Positions 1 to 8,275 of a DNA stretch of 22,769 nucleotides are shown in pieces. The notes under the pieces are model-generated. The model was not told the DNA's origin. It made no database searches and saw only the letters and a program-made list of their open reading frames with translations. Each line of letters opens with the position of its first letter. Position 1 is the first letter of the stretch. The stretch is from positions 1-22,769 of the forward strand of contig JACQAF010000152.1 of NCBI GenBank assembly GCA_016195145.1, written 5' to 3'. The DNA is from Rhodospirillales bacterium. Lineage in GTDB: Bacteria; Pseudomonadota; Alphaproteobacteria; CACIAM-22H2. Position numbers and translations under genes: made by a program.

Positions 1-840
1 ATCACCATGATCCTCTATGGGATCGCCAGCGAAACCTCGATCGGTCGCCTGTTTCTCGCCGGCGTTCTGCCGGGAATCCTGCTTACCGGCCTGTTCATGC
101 TATGGGCTCTGCTGATCAGCTGGCGGCGCGGCGAAGGTCTTGCCGATCTCAACCGACGCTATTCATGGCGCGAAAAATTCGAAATGCTGCCGCGCATCGT
201 TCCCTTTCTCGCCGTCATCGTCGGCGTAGTTTATGCGCTCTATGGCGGCCTCGCGACGCCGTCCGAGGCGGCCGGCGTCGGGGCCTTGCTTTGCCTTTTT
301 CTGGTGGTCGGCATTTATCGGATGTGGAAGATCGCCGAGCTCTGGCACATCATGCGCGATTGCGTACGCGAATCGGTGATGATCCTGCTGATCATCGGCA
401 CATCGATTCTCTTCAGCTACATGCTGTCGAGCCTGTACATCACCCAGTCCGTGGCCGAATACATCGCCGCGCTGGACATCAATCGCTGGATGCTGATGCT
501 GTGGGTCAATGTACTGCTGCTGGTCGCGGGCTGCTTCCTGCCGCCGGCGGCGGTTATCTTGATGACCACGCCGATCTTGCTGCCGATCGTCGTCAATGCC
601 GGCTTCGACCCTATCTGGTTCGGCGTCATTCTTACCATCAATATGGAGCTTGGCCTGATCACCCCGCCGGTCGGCCTCAATCTTTATGTCATCAACGGCA
701 TTGCACCCGATATCCGGCTGCCGACGATTCTGCGCGGCGCGACGCCTTTCATGCTCTGTATGGTTATGGCGATGGTGATTCTCTCGATCTTTCCCGAAAT
801 CGCCACCTGGCTGCCCGACCGGCTGATGGGCCCGCGCTGA
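1..840 (+). CDS. TRAP transporter large permease (DctM-type), C-terminal part, 5' end outside window
   Basis: This is the large membrane subunit of a tripartite ATP-independent periplasmic transporter, which imports a solute (usually a carboxylate) across the inner membrane using an ion gradient. The frame is open from the first base, so the ATG at 7 is very unlikely to be the true start; about 279 residues are visible against roughly 430 in full-length members. It is strongly hydrophobic with repeated membrane segments. It carries the family-typical stretch GGLATPSEAAGVGA (near residue 80) and, near the C-terminus, an ELGLITPPVGLNLYVINGIA segment, both hallmarks of DctM/TRAP-T large permeases. 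The small permease and binding protein would lie to the left, outside the window. The substrate cannot be deduced. The next gene starts after about 70 bases and appears unrelated. The family call is firm. Confidence 0.93.
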   Translation: MTMILYGIASETSIGRLFLAGVLPGILLTGLFMLWALLISWRRGEGLADLNRRYSWREKFEMLPRIVPFLAVIVGVVYALYGGLATPSEAAGVGALLCLFLVVGIYRMWKIAELWHIMRDCVRESVMILLIIGTSILFSYMLSSLYITQSVAEYIAALDINRWMLMLWVNVLLLVAGCFLPPAAVILMTTPILLPIVVNAGFDPIWFGVILTINMELGLITPPVGLNLYVINGIAPDIRLPTILRGATPFMLCMVMAMVILSIFPEIATWLPDRLMGPR

Positions 841-912
841 CAACAGCCCGGATTGATCCTCCATCGCACGGGCGCGCTTTCCGCCGTCAGGCCAAACAGG
901 CGAAACCGAGCA

Positions 913-1578
913 ATGAGCCGTCTTCTTAGCTATCCCGCGCGCCAGATCCGCGAAAAATACGAGCGCATGGCACCGATCTATGACCGAGCCGAATGGCTTC
1001 CGGGAATACTCGGCTTGCGTAAGCTGCGCCGCGAATTATTCGGCCTGGCGCGAGGACGCACGCTCGAAGTCGCCGCAGGCACGGGAAAGAACCTGTCATC
1101 CTATCCAGCCGACGTCGACCTAACGGCCATCGATCTCAGCCCCGCCATGCTCGCCATCGCTGCGCAGCGACATACGTCCCCTCCCTCCCCCGCATCGTTC
1201 GCTATCATGGATGCCGAGCATCTTGGATTCCAGGATCGGACCTTCGACACGGTCACTTCATCGCTGACCCTGTGCACGTTTCCCAACCCAGTCCGTGCGC
1301 TGGATGAAATGGCGCGCGTCTGCCGCCCCGAAGGCAGCATATTGTTGCTCGAACACGGCCGCAGTAGTCGCGAGTGGCTAGGTCGCTGGCAGGATCGTCG
1401 GTCGGAATCGCATGCCCTTCATCTTGCCTGCCAATGGAATCGCGATCCGATCGATCTTGTCGGTCAGGCCGGACTATCGGTGCGCCGTATCCGCCGCGTT
1501 TTCTTCGGCGTGTTTTACATTATCGAGGTGGTTCCCGCCCGACCCAGGCGCCTATCTTCGACCCCGACAACGGCATGA
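913..1578 (+). CDS. class I SAM-dependent methyltransferase (UbiE/PmtA-like)
   Basis: Probable small-molecule or lipid methyltransferase of about 221 residues. The Rossmann-type SAM site is clear: motif I LEVAAGTGKNLSSYP, then TAIDLSPAMLAIA (acidic residue after strand 2), then a motif near FDTVTSSLTLCTFPNP and a post-motif region EMARVCRPEGSILLLEHGRSS. The N-terminal YERMAPIYDRAEW is the sort of lead-in seen in UbiE/COQ5 and phosphatidylethanolamine N-methyltransferase relatives. The frame is open to a TTG at 853, but the ATG at 913 fits the family N-terminus better; no strong ribosome binding site is visible. It ends in a Pro/Arg-rich tail. The substrate is not determined by sequence or neighbours. 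The enzyme class is confident, the role is not. Confidence 0.82.
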   Translation: MSRLLSYPARQIREKYERMAPIYDRAEWLPGILGLRKLRRELFGLARGRTLEVAAGTGKNLSSYPADVDLTAIDLSPAMLAIAAQRHTSPPSPASFAIMDAEHLGFQDRTFDTVTSSLTLCTFPNPVRALDEMARVCRPEGSILLLEHGRSSREWLGRWQDRRSESHALHLACQWNRDPIDLVGQAGLSVRRIRRVFFGVFYIIEVVPARPRRLSSTPTTA

Positions 1579-1697
1579 ATCCGGTTTCGTCCTTTCGACT
1601 GGGCTGAGACTAGCGATCGCAGCCAACATGCGGCGCTCCGGTCATGCCGGGCCGCCGGTAGCGACGGCTTTAAGGCCGAACCGTCCTTCGTACGCCA

Positions 1698-1763
1698 CCG
1701 ATTAATCATTTCTTTTCCATAATCGGTTGATATAGAGGCGCGGTCCTAGGCGCAGGACCCCGC
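1698..1763 (+). promoter_or_regulatory. AT-rich upstream region with two small inverted repeats before the amidotransferase gene
   Basis: The gap between the methyltransferase and the amidotransferase (1579-1790) contains a locally AT-rich patch unlike its surroundings. CCGATTA (1698-1704) and TAATCGG (1720-1726) form an inverted repeat with a 15-base spacer, followed by TTGATATAGA, which could hold a -10 element (TATAGA, 1731-1736). Just downstream, GGTCCT and AGGACC (1742-1747 / 1754-1759) form a second small hairpin. These are visible symmetries only; promoter or operator function is inferred, and no good -35 box is seen. Confidence 0.3.
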
Positions 1764-1790
1764 ATGACCGAAAAGCGCCCCCGAGGAACC

Positions 1791-2624
1791 ATGTGCCGCT
1801 GGCTCGCCTATACCGGCTGTCCGGTCTATCTCGAAGACCTGCTGTTGAAGCCGGAAAATTCGTTGATCAATCAATCCCTGCGGGCGCAGCGCAGCCATAT
1901 CGCAACCAACGGCGACGGCTTCGGCGTCGGCTGGTACGCCGACCGCAGCGAGCCGGGGCTTTATCGCGATCTCCGTCCGGCCTGGAACGACGAAAACCTG
2001 CGCAGCCTGTCGGAGCAGATTCGCTCCGCCCTGTTCTTTGCCCATGTACGCGCCTCGACCGGCACCGCCGCCAGTCGCGCCAATTGCCATCCGTTCCGGC
2101 ATCAACGCTGGATGTTCATGCATAACGGCCAGATCGGCAATTTCGACCGCGTCGCGCGCGATCTCGACTTCGCCATCGCGCCCGATTATTACCGCGCCCG
2201 CCAGGGCACGACCGACAGCGAAACCTTTTTCTATTTGCTGCTGACCCATGGCCTCGACCGCGACCCGCCGGGCGCCCTGGCCCGCGCCGTAAATACGGTC
2301 GAGACCGCGATGCACGCCGCCGCGGTGACCGAGCCGTTCCGGCTCACCGCCGCGTTTACCGACGGACACCGTATTTATGCGGTGCGTTACTCAAGCGACC
2401 GCGCCTCGCCGACGCTGTTTTATGGCTGTGGAGCCGGCATCCGCGCCGCCGACGGCCGCGACTGCGTCGAGGGCGGAGATGGAAAATCGCTTCTGATCCT
2501 GTCCGAACCGCTCGACACCGCGCACGAACATTGGACGGCGGTTGACGAAAACCATCTTCTGATCGCCGAAAACGGCCAGGTGACGCTTCATCCCTTTGCA
2601 CCGGCGACGATGTTGGCTGCGTAG
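1791..2624 (+). CDS. class II glutamine amidotransferase (YafJ/EgtC-like)
   Basis: N-terminal-nucleophile amidohydrolase that would release ammonia from glutamine or hydrolyse a gamma-glutamyl amide. The start is fixed by chemistry: ATG at 1791 gives MCRWLAY, placing the nucleophile Cys at residue 2 as the family requires, whereas the upstream in-frame ATG at 1764 would bury it. GAGGA lies just upstream, close to the ATG. Other family marks are NGDGFGVGWY, FAHVRASTG, the NCHPF segment and FMHNGQIGNF (oxyanion and glutamine-binding region), then TDSETFFYLLL. At 277 residues it matches the stand-alone YafJ/EgtC group rather than large synthases such as PurF or GlmS. No ergothioneine genes are visible nearby, so the substrate is unknown. 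It appears to be a single gene, with a gap of 109 bases before the regulator. Confidence 0.88.
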   Translation: MCRWLAYTGCPVYLEDLLLKPENSLINQSLRAQRSHIATNGDGFGVGWYADRSEPGLYRDLRPAWNDENLRSLSEQIRSALFFAHVRASTGTAASRANCHPFRHQRWMFMHNGQIGNFDRVARDLDFAIAPDYYRARQGTTDSETFFYLLLTHGLDRDPPGALARAVNTVETAMHAAAVTEPFRLTAAFTDGHRIYAVRYSSDRASPTLFYGCGAGIRAADGRDCVEGGDGKSLLILSEPLDTAHEHWTAVDENHLLIAENGQVTLHPFAPATMLAA

Positions 2625-2704
2625 ACGCAACCGGTTTCCGATATGGTTTAACTGGAAGTGGGCTGTACCGCCCGGCCTTGACTCGTACCCGCTTCCATGT
2701 CAGC

Positions 2705-2720
2705 GTGAATAAAATTTCAC
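2705..2720 (+). promoter_or_regulatory. DeoR/SorC-type operator palindrome upstream of the regulator gene
   Basis: GTGAATAAAATTTCAC is a palindrome (GTGAA, 6-base spacer, TTCAC), ending 13 bases before the regulator ATG. From memory, the Bacillus subtilis DeoR operator is ATTGAACAAAATTTCAAT, which has the same arm spacing and nearly the same core. The spacer TAAAAT (2710-2715) is itself one mismatch from a consensus -10 hexamer and has TG two bases upstream, so repressor binding would cover the promoter. A partial half-site-like CTGAAAAATT follows at 2724-2733. TTGACT at 2678-2683 is a -35-like string but is badly spaced from this -10. Autoregulation and control of the downstream operon are inferred. 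Confidence 0.6.
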
Positions 2721-2733
2721 TACCTGAAAAATT

Positions 2734-3774
2734 ATGGGACGGAAGCGGACGCGTGCGGCAAACCCTGTCGAGGACGGCGACCTCAGCCTCGCCGCCCGGG
2801 CCGCCTGGCTGTCCTATATCGGCGGTTACACCCAGCGCCAGATCGCCGACCGGCTGCGCGTGTCGCAGGCCAAGGCGCACCGCCTGATCGCCGAGGCGCA
2901 TCGTTGCGGCATGGTCAAGGTTTTCGTCCAAGGCGTACCGAGCGAATGCACGGCGCTGGAAGACGCGATAACCGCTGCCTTCAAGCTGCAAAGCTGCATC
3001 GTCGCCCCTTCCCTCGCCAATGGCCGCAAGGCGACTCCAGATGCCTCACCATTCGCGGCCGTTGGGGCGGCGGGCGCGCGGTTATTGCACCATTTCCTGA
3101 CCGCGCAGAAGGTGAAGACGATTGGCGTTGGCAAAGGGCGAACGCTGGCCGCCGTTGTCGACCATATGCCGGAGATCCATCGCCCCGATCTGAAGATCGT
3201 CGCCGTGTCGGGCAGCCTCAATCGTAACCTTGCGGCAAATCCGCTCGACATCGTGCTGCGGCTTGCCGAGCGCACTGCCGGCCAGGGCTATTTTCTTCCG
3301 GTGCCCTATCTCGCCGCCTCGCCCGAGGAAAAACAGGTGCTGCTGGCCCAAAAAAGCGTTGGCGACATGCTCGCCTTGGCGCGGCAGGCCGACCTGATTC
3401 TGGTCGGGATCGGCAGCCTGGAAGCGGACGCCCATGTGAAGCAGATCGGCATGGTGTCGGACAAGGAATGGAGCGAGCTGCAGGCCAAGGGCGCGGTCGG
3501 CGACCTGATGGGCAGCTTTGTCGATATCGATGGGCAGCCGGTCGGCGCGGATATCAACCGTCTAGCCGTCGGCCTCGGGCTTGCCGAGATGCGCGGTCGG
3601 CGCGTTGTGGCGCTGGCCGGTGGTGCAACCAAAGCCGAAGCGATTCTTGCCGCGCTGCGCACTGGCGCGGTCAGCGACCTGATCACCGACGAAGAGGCGG
3701 CGACGCGGATCGCAGCCCTGCTCAAAACGACGGAGAAGCCCCATGCTCAAGGCGCAAAAGGTCGTGCCGCTTGA
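2734..3774 (+). CDS. SorC/DeoR-family transcriptional regulator of the nucleoside locus
   Basis: A 346-residue regulator with an N-terminal helix-turn-helix (about residues 22-52, including GGYTQRQIADRLRVSQAKAH) and a C-terminal sugar-phosphate-binding domain. That domain has the family-typical TIGVGKGRTLAAVV segment near residue 130, ADLILVGIGSLEADA, GDLMGSFVDIDG and RRVVALAGGATKAEAILAAL. This is the architecture of SorC and of Bacillus-type DeoR, not the short E. coli DeoR. Such proteins bind phosphorylated sugars; deoxyribose-5-phosphate is the likely inducer here because deoC follows directly. There is no good Shine-Dalgarno sequence before the ATG at 2734, and with a promoter in the operator the leader would be only about 10 bases, so initiation may be nearly leaderless. 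Its 3' end overlaps deoC by 32 bases. The family is firm; the effector is inferred. Confidence 0.9.
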   Translation: MGRKRTRAANPVEDGDLSLAARAAWLSYIGGYTQRQIADRLRVSQAKAHRLIAEAHRCGMVKVFVQGVPSECTALEDAITAAFKLQSCIVAPSLANGRKATPDASPFAAVGAAGARLLHHFLTAQKVKTIGVGKGRTLAAVVDHMPEIHRPDLKIVAVSGSLNRNLAANPLDIVLRLAERTAGQGYFLPVPYLAASPEEKQVLLAQKSVGDMLALARQADLILVGIGSLEADAHVKQIGMVSDKEWSELQAKGAVGDLMGSFVDIDGQPVGADINRLAVGLGLAEMRGRRVVALAGGATKAEAILAALRTGAVSDLITDEEAATRIAALLKTTEKPHAQGAKGRAA

Positions 3775-4774
3775 CCGCGGGCGGATCGGTCGTCCGGATG
3801 CGCCGGCGGCCGCGCATAACGGCGCCGCGCGCCGCAATCCGGGCCTGCCGTTCGATGCCGACCTGATCGAGAGCTTGCGCGTGAACCGCAGTGCGGCCGA
3901 ACGCCGCGCCGCGACGCTGCCGGGCCGCCGCACGGTAAAAAAGGAATGGCAGGCCGCATGGTTGCTCAAGGCGGTGTCGTGCCTCGACCTGACGACGCTC
4001 GCGGGCGACGACACGCCCGGCCGGGTGCATCGCCTGTGCGCCAAGGCGCGCCAGCCCGTACGCCGCGATCTGTTAGAACGAATCGGAGTGGGCGATCTTC
4101 GCCTCACTGTCGGCGCCGTATGCGTCTACCACGCGATGGTCGAACCGGCGGTAGCGGCATTGGCGGGCAGCGACATTCCCGTTGCCGCGGTGTCGACCGG
4201 ATTTCCGGCCGGCCTCTCGCCGTTCGATCTGCGCGTCAAGGAAATCGAGGCGTCGGCCGCCGCCGGAGCCCGCGAAATAGACATCGTGATCAACCGTTCC
4301 CACGCCCTGACCGGCGACTGGCGGGCGGTGTACGACGAGATGCGCGCCTTCCGCGCCGCCTGCGGCGCCGTCCATGTGAAGGCGATCATCGCCGTCGGCG
4401 ATCTCGGCACGCTGCGTAACGTCGCCCGCGCGTCAATGGTCTGCATGATGGCCGGCGCCGATTTCATCAAGACCTCGACCGGCAAGGAGACAACCAACGC
4501 GACCCTGCCCGCCTCCCTCGTCATGCTGCGCATGATCCGCGCCTATGGCGAGATGACCGGCTGCCGGATCGGCTTCAAGCCGGCGGGCGGCATCAGCACA
4601 GCGAAAGACGCGATGGCCTATCAGATGCTGATGAAGGAGGAGCTCGGCGTGCCGTGGCTGCAGCCCGATCTTTTCCGCATCGGGGCATCCAGCCTTCTGA
4701 CCGACATCGAGCGCCAGATCGAACATTTCGCCGACGGACGCTATTCGGCCGTGCATCGCCATCCGATGGCCTGA
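3743..4774 (+). CDS. deoC: deoxyribose-phosphate aldolase, long human-DERA-like type
   Basis: Cleaves 2-deoxyribose-5-phosphate to acetaldehyde and glyceraldehyde-3-phosphate, the last dedicated step of deoxynucleoside catabolism. The Schiff-base lysine is Lys243 in DFIKTSTGKE; the second active-site lysine is Lys279 in GFKPAGGI; EIDIVINRS supplies the conserved Asp180. At 343 residues it is much longer than E. coli DeoC (about 260) and matches the animal DERA type throughout, including RRTVKKEWQAAWLLKAV near residue 63, LTGDWRAVYDEMRAFRAACG, and a closing segment like human DERA (DIERQIEHFADGRYSA). ATG at 3743 has GGAG seven bases upstream and sits inside the 3' end of the regulator gene, implying translational coupling. 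The ALDH gene follows after 10 bases. Confidence 0.97.
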   Translation: MLKAQKVVPLDRGRIGRPDAPAAAHNGAARRNPGLPFDADLIESLRVNRSAAERRAATLPGRRTVKKEWQAAWLLKAVSCLDLTTLAGDDTPGRVHRLCAKARQPVRRDLLERIGVGDLRLTVGAVCVYHAMVEPAVAALAGSDIPVAAVSTGFPAGLSPFDLRVKEIEASAAAGAREIDIVINRSHALTGDWRAVYDEMRAFRAACGAVHVKAIIAVGDLGTLRNVARASMVCMMAGADFIKTSTGKETTNATLPASLVMLRMIRAYGEMTGCRIGFKPAGGISTAKDAMAYQMLMKEELGVPWLQPDLFRIGASSLLTDIERQIEHFADGRYSAVHRHPMA

Positions 4775-4784
4775 GGGACCGATC

Positions 4785-7160
4785 ATGAATATCGCCGCCA
4801 TCATGGAAAGCATGGAATACGGCCCGGCCCCGGAGGCTGCGGGACCGGCGGAAGCGTGGCTGGCGCGGCACGATCATCGCTTCGACCTGTTCATCGCCGG
4901 CCAGTGGCGCACGCCGGCAGACGGCGGGCGGTTGACCAGCCTCAATCCCGCGACAGGCCGCCGGCTGGCCGACATTGCGCAGGCGACCGCCGCCGATGTC
5001 GACGCCGCGGTCGAGGCGGCGCGCAAAGCGCAACCCGGCTGGGCGCGGCTCGGCGGGCATGGCCGGGCGCGCTATCTCTATGCGCTGGCGCGGCTGGTGC
5101 AAAAACACGCGCGGCTTCTTGCCGTCCTCGAAACTCTCGACAACGGCAAGCCGATCCGCGAAACCCGCGATATCGACGTGCCGCTGATGGCGCGGCATTT
5201 CTACCATCATGCCGGTTGGGCGCAACTTCTCGACAGCGAGTTTCCCGACCATCGGCCGCTCGGCGTCGCCGGACAAATCATTCCGTGGAATTTCCCGCTG
5301 CTGATGCTGGCGTGGAAGATCGCCCCCGCGCTCGCGGCGGGCAATACCGTGGTGCTGAAGCCGGCCGAAGATACCAGCCTGACCGCCCTGCTGTTCGCCG
5401 AGATTTGCCAGGAGGCCGGCCTGCCGGCTGGCGCGGTCAATATCCTGACCGGCAGCGGCGAGGTTGGCGAGCTGATCGTGCGTCACCCGGATATCGACAA
5501 AATCGCCTTTACCGGTTCGACCGAAGTCGGCCGCCTGATCCGCGCTGCGACCGCCGGCAGCGGTAAGAAGTTGACACTGGAGCTTGGCGGCAAATCGCCC
5601 TTCATCGTTTTCGACGATGCCGATCTCGACGCGACGGTCGAGGGCGCGGTTGACGCTATCTGGTTCAATCAAGGACAGGTTTGCTGCGCCGGGTCGCGGC
5701 TCCTCGTGCAGGAATCGGCCGCCCCCCGGCTATATGACAAGCTGCGTGCCCGCATGGATACGTTGCGGGTCGGCGATCCGCTCGATAAATGCACCGATAT
5801 CGGGGCCATCGTCTCGCCCAAGCAGCGATCGCGGATCGAAGGGCTGGTCCGTACTGGCGTGATCGAAGGCGCCAAGCTCTGGCAGCCCGAGGCACCCTGC
5901 CCGGCCGAAGGCTGCTTCTATCCGCCCACCTTGCTGACCGATGTCGAACCGGCGGCGACGGTGGCGCAGGAAGAGATTTTCGGGCCCGTCCTCGTCGCCA
6001 TGACTTTCCGCACGCCGGCCGAAGCCGCGAGCCTTGCCAACAACACGCGCTACGGTCTTGCCGCCAGCGTGTGGACCGAGAACATCAACCTTGCCCTCGA
6101 CATCGCGCCGAAAATCAAGGCTGGCGTGGTATGGGTGAATTGCACCAACCAGTTCGATGCCTCGTCGGGTTTCGGCGGCTATCGCGAATCTGGCTTCGGC
6201 CGCGAAGGCGGCCGCGAAGGCATGTTCGAATACCTGACTCTTGCGAGCAAAAAACCAGTCAGAAAAACGAAAACACCGGCCGTATTGACGAAAGCGGCGA
6301 GCGCAGGCCTGCCGGCGATCGACCGGACGGCGAAGCTCTATATCGGCGGCAAACAGGCCCGACCGGACGGCGGCTACAGTCGCCCGGTGCACTCCCCGGC
6401 GGGCGCGTTGCTCGGCCATGCTGGCGACGGCAATCGCAAGGATATCCGCAACGCGGTCGAAGCGGCCCGCAAGGCGGAGGCCTGGTCGTCGCTGTCCGGC
6501 CACGCGCGGGCGCAGGTCCTCTATTACTGCGCCGAGAACCTGTCGGCACGGGCGAGCGAATTCGCCGATCGGCTGCGCCAGATGACCGGCGCACCCAAGA
6601 CCGCCGCCGCGCGCGAGGTCGACAGCGCGGTCCGGCGTCTCTTCGCCTATGCAGCGTGGGCCGACAAATATGACGGAGCCGTCCACAGCCCGCCTTTGCG
6701 CGGCGTCGTTCTGGCCATGCACGAGCCGCAAGGCGTAATCGGTATCGCTTGCCCCGACGACGCGCCGCTACTGTCGTTCGTTTCGCTATGGGCGGCGGCA
6801 ACGGCAATGGGGAATCGCGTTGTCGTGATTCCATCGGAGCGATATCCCCTGATCGCGACCGATTTTTATCAAGTGCTCGACACTTCCGACATGCCCGGCG
6901 GCGCGGTCAACATCGTCACCGGCGCGCGCGACCCGCTCGCCCTAGTGCTGGCCGAACATCACGACGTCGACGCCATCTGGTGCTGGGGCGGCGCTGACAC
7001 AGCGCGCCGCGTCGAAGCGGCCGCGGCCGGCAATCTCAAACGGACGTGGATCAATTCACCCGGCGCTATCGACTGGTTCAACCCGCTGACCGGCGAAGGG
7101 CGGGAATTCCTGCGCCATGCGACACAGGTTAAAAATATCTGGATTCCCTATGGCGAGTAA
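4785..7160 (+). CDS. two-domain ALDH16-type aldehyde dehydrogenase
   Basis: A 791-residue NAD(P)-dependent aldehyde dehydrogenase with a second, non-catalytic ALDH-like half. The first domain (about 25-490) is complete: Asn169 in IPWNFPLLM, FTGSTEVGRLI, general base Glu266 in LELGGKSPF, nucleophile Cys300 in FNQGQVCCAG, EEIFGPV, and the late GGYRESGFGREGG. The second half (about 510-791) starts again with a DRTAKLYIGGKQ segment and has recognisable ALDH fold sequence (PQGVIGIACPDDAPLL, PGGAVNIVTG) but no catalytic Cys or Glu motif, and ends in VKNIWIPYGE. This layout is that of ALDH16, known from human ALDH16A1 and some bacteria; bacterial members keep the catalytic Cys. Directly after deoC, the likely role is oxidation of acetaldehyde or another aldehyde from deoxyribose breakdown (inference). 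GAGGGA lies six bases before the ATG. Confidence 0.93.
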   Translation: MNIAAIMESMEYGPAPEAAGPAEAWLARHDHRFDLFIAGQWRTPADGGRLTSLNPATGRRLADIAQATAADVDAAVEAARKAQPGWARLGGHGRARYLYALARLVQKHARLLAVLETLDNGKPIRETRDIDVPLMARHFYHHAGWAQLLDSEFPDHRPLGVAGQIIPWNFPLLMLAWKIAPALAAGNTVVLKPAEDTSLTALLFAEICQEAGLPAGAVNILTGSGEVGELIVRHPDIDKIAFTGSTEVGRLIRAATAGSGKKLTLELGGKSPFIVFDDADLDATVEGAVDAIWFNQGQVCCAGSRLLVQESAAPRLYDKLRARMDTLRVGDPLDKCTDIGAIVSPKQRSRIEGLVRTGVIEGAKLWQPEAPCPAEGCFYPPTLLTDVEPAATVAQEEIFGPVLVAMTFRTPAEAASLANNTRYGLAASVWTENINLALDIAPKIKAGVVWVNCTNQFDASSGFGGYRESGFGREGGREGMFEYLTLASKKPVRKTKTPAVLTKAASAGLPAIDRTAKLYIGGKQARPDGGYSRPVHSPAGALLGHAGDGNRKDIRNAVEAARKAEAWSSLSGHARAQVLYYCAENLSARASEFADRLRQMTGAPKTAAAREVDSAVRRLFAYAAWADKYDGAVHSPPLRGVVLAMHEPQGVIGIACPDDAPLLSFVSLWAAATAMGNRVVVIPSERYPLIATDFYQVLDTSDMPGGAVNIVTGARDPLALVLAEHHDVDAIWCWGGADTARRVEAAAAGNLKRTWINSPGAIDWFNPLTGEGREFLRHATQVKNIWIPYGE

Positions 7161-7161
7161 C

Positions 7162-8205
7162 ATGACCGGCACACGCCCACAACAAATGCGGCCATCTCGC
7201 ACCCGGCGGCCGGAGATGCGTTTGTCGGCGCTGGTCACCGCGGCCGTACTGGCGGCGCTACCAGCCCTGGCCGGCGAGATCGCGCCGGCCATCGTCTATT
7301 CGATTGGCGACAAGTTCGACGGCTCGTTCAACGAAGCGGCCTATCGCGGGGCCGAATCATTCAAGCGCGCGACCGGGATCGCTTATCGCGAGGTGACAAT
7401 CAGCAACGAGGCGCAGCTTGAGCAGGCGCAACGCCGGTTTGCCCAGCGCGGCCAGGATCCGATTGTCGGTGTCGGGTTTTTTCAGACCGCCGCCGTAACC
7501 ACGGTAGCCAAAGAATTTCCCAAGACCCGCTTTACCGTGATCGATACGGCGATTGACCTTCCTAATGTCCAGTCGGTCCTGTTCCGCGAACATGAAGGAT
7601 CGTTCCTCGTCGGCATGCTCGCGGCGATGGCCTCGCGCACGGGAACCATCGGCATGGTCGGCGGCATGGATATCCCGCTGGTGCGGCGTTTCTTCTGCGG
7701 CTACGAGCAGGGCGCGAAATACGTAAACCCCGCCATTGCCGTCATCTACAACAGCACGGGGAACACCCCCGCAGCGTGGACCGATCCCGGCCGGGCCGCC
7801 GAGCTTGCCAAGAGCCAGTTCGAGCGCGGCGTCGACGTGGTTTTCGCCGCCGCCGGCACTAGCGGCCTCGGCGCGATGCAGGCGGCGAAAGACCGCGGCA
7901 AGCTGACAATCGGCGTCGATTCGAACCAGAATCATCTCTTTCCCGGGACTGTTCTGACCTCGATGGTCAAACGCGTCGATCTCGCTGTTGAGGAAAGTTT
8001 CGCGGCGGCGCGCGACGGACGCTGGCGGCCGGGCCTGCGCGTGATCGGCCTCAAAGAAGGCGGGGTCGATTGGGCGCTCGACGAGCATAACGCCAAGCTG
8101 ATCTCGGCCGACATGAAAGCCAAGGTAGAGTGGGCCAAGGTCGACATCATCGCCGGCAAGATCAAGGTGCACGACTATATGAGCAACAACAGCTGTACGC
8201 CATGA
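7162..8205 (+). CDS. BMP/PnrA-family nucleoside-binding protein of the ABC transporter (copy 1)
   Basis: Periplasmic binding protein expected to deliver nucleosides to the ABC importer encoded downstream. Family marks include KFDGSFNEAAYRGAE near the mature N-terminus, GVGFFQTAAV, EHEGSFLVGMLAAMAS, GMVGGMDIPLVRRF, CGYEQGAKYVNP, IGVDSNQNHL, GTVLTSMVKRVD and LKEGGVDWALDEHN. A secretory signal precedes the mature part: hydrophobic stretch SALVTAAVLAALPALA with cleavage likely before GEIAPA; no lipobox Cys is seen. The start is uncertain: ATG 7162 lies one base after the ALDH stop, suggesting coupling, but gives a long Arg-rich n-region, whereas ATG 7216 gives a compact signal peptide like that of the next gene. 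It is closely related to copy 2, about two thirds identical by eye. Confidence 0.92.
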   Translation: MTGTRPQQMRPSRTRRPEMRLSALVTAAVLAALPALAGEIAPAIVYSIGDKFDGSFNEAAYRGAESFKRATGIAYREVTISNEAQLEQAQRRFAQRGQDPIVGVGFFQTAAVTTVAKEFPKTRFTVIDTAIDLPNVQSVLFREHEGSFLVGMLAAMASRTGTIGMVGGMDIPLVRRFFCGYEQGAKYVNPAIAVIYNSTGNTPAAWTDPGRAAELAKSQFERGVDVVFAAAGTSGLGAMQAAKDRGKLTIGVDSNQNHLFPGTVLTSMVKRVDLAVEESFAAARDGRWRPGLRVIGLKEGGVDWALDEHNAKLISADMKAKVEWAKVDIIAGKIKVHDYMSNNSCTP

Positions 8206-8275
8206 CCGCAACGATCTGCGCCCGGCGTCGCCGCCGCGCATAACAGACAACAACAGGGAACCAAGGGGACCAACC

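Noticed and set aside
4593..5672. 359-codon minus-strand open frame
   Set aside because: Antisense shadow of deoC and the ALDH; composition is Arg/Gly/Asp-rich with no motif.
8206..8275. Possible internal terminator or promoter between the two BMP genes
   Set aside because: The GC-rich stretch can fold weakly but has no T run or convincing -35/-10 pair; spacing alone is not enough.
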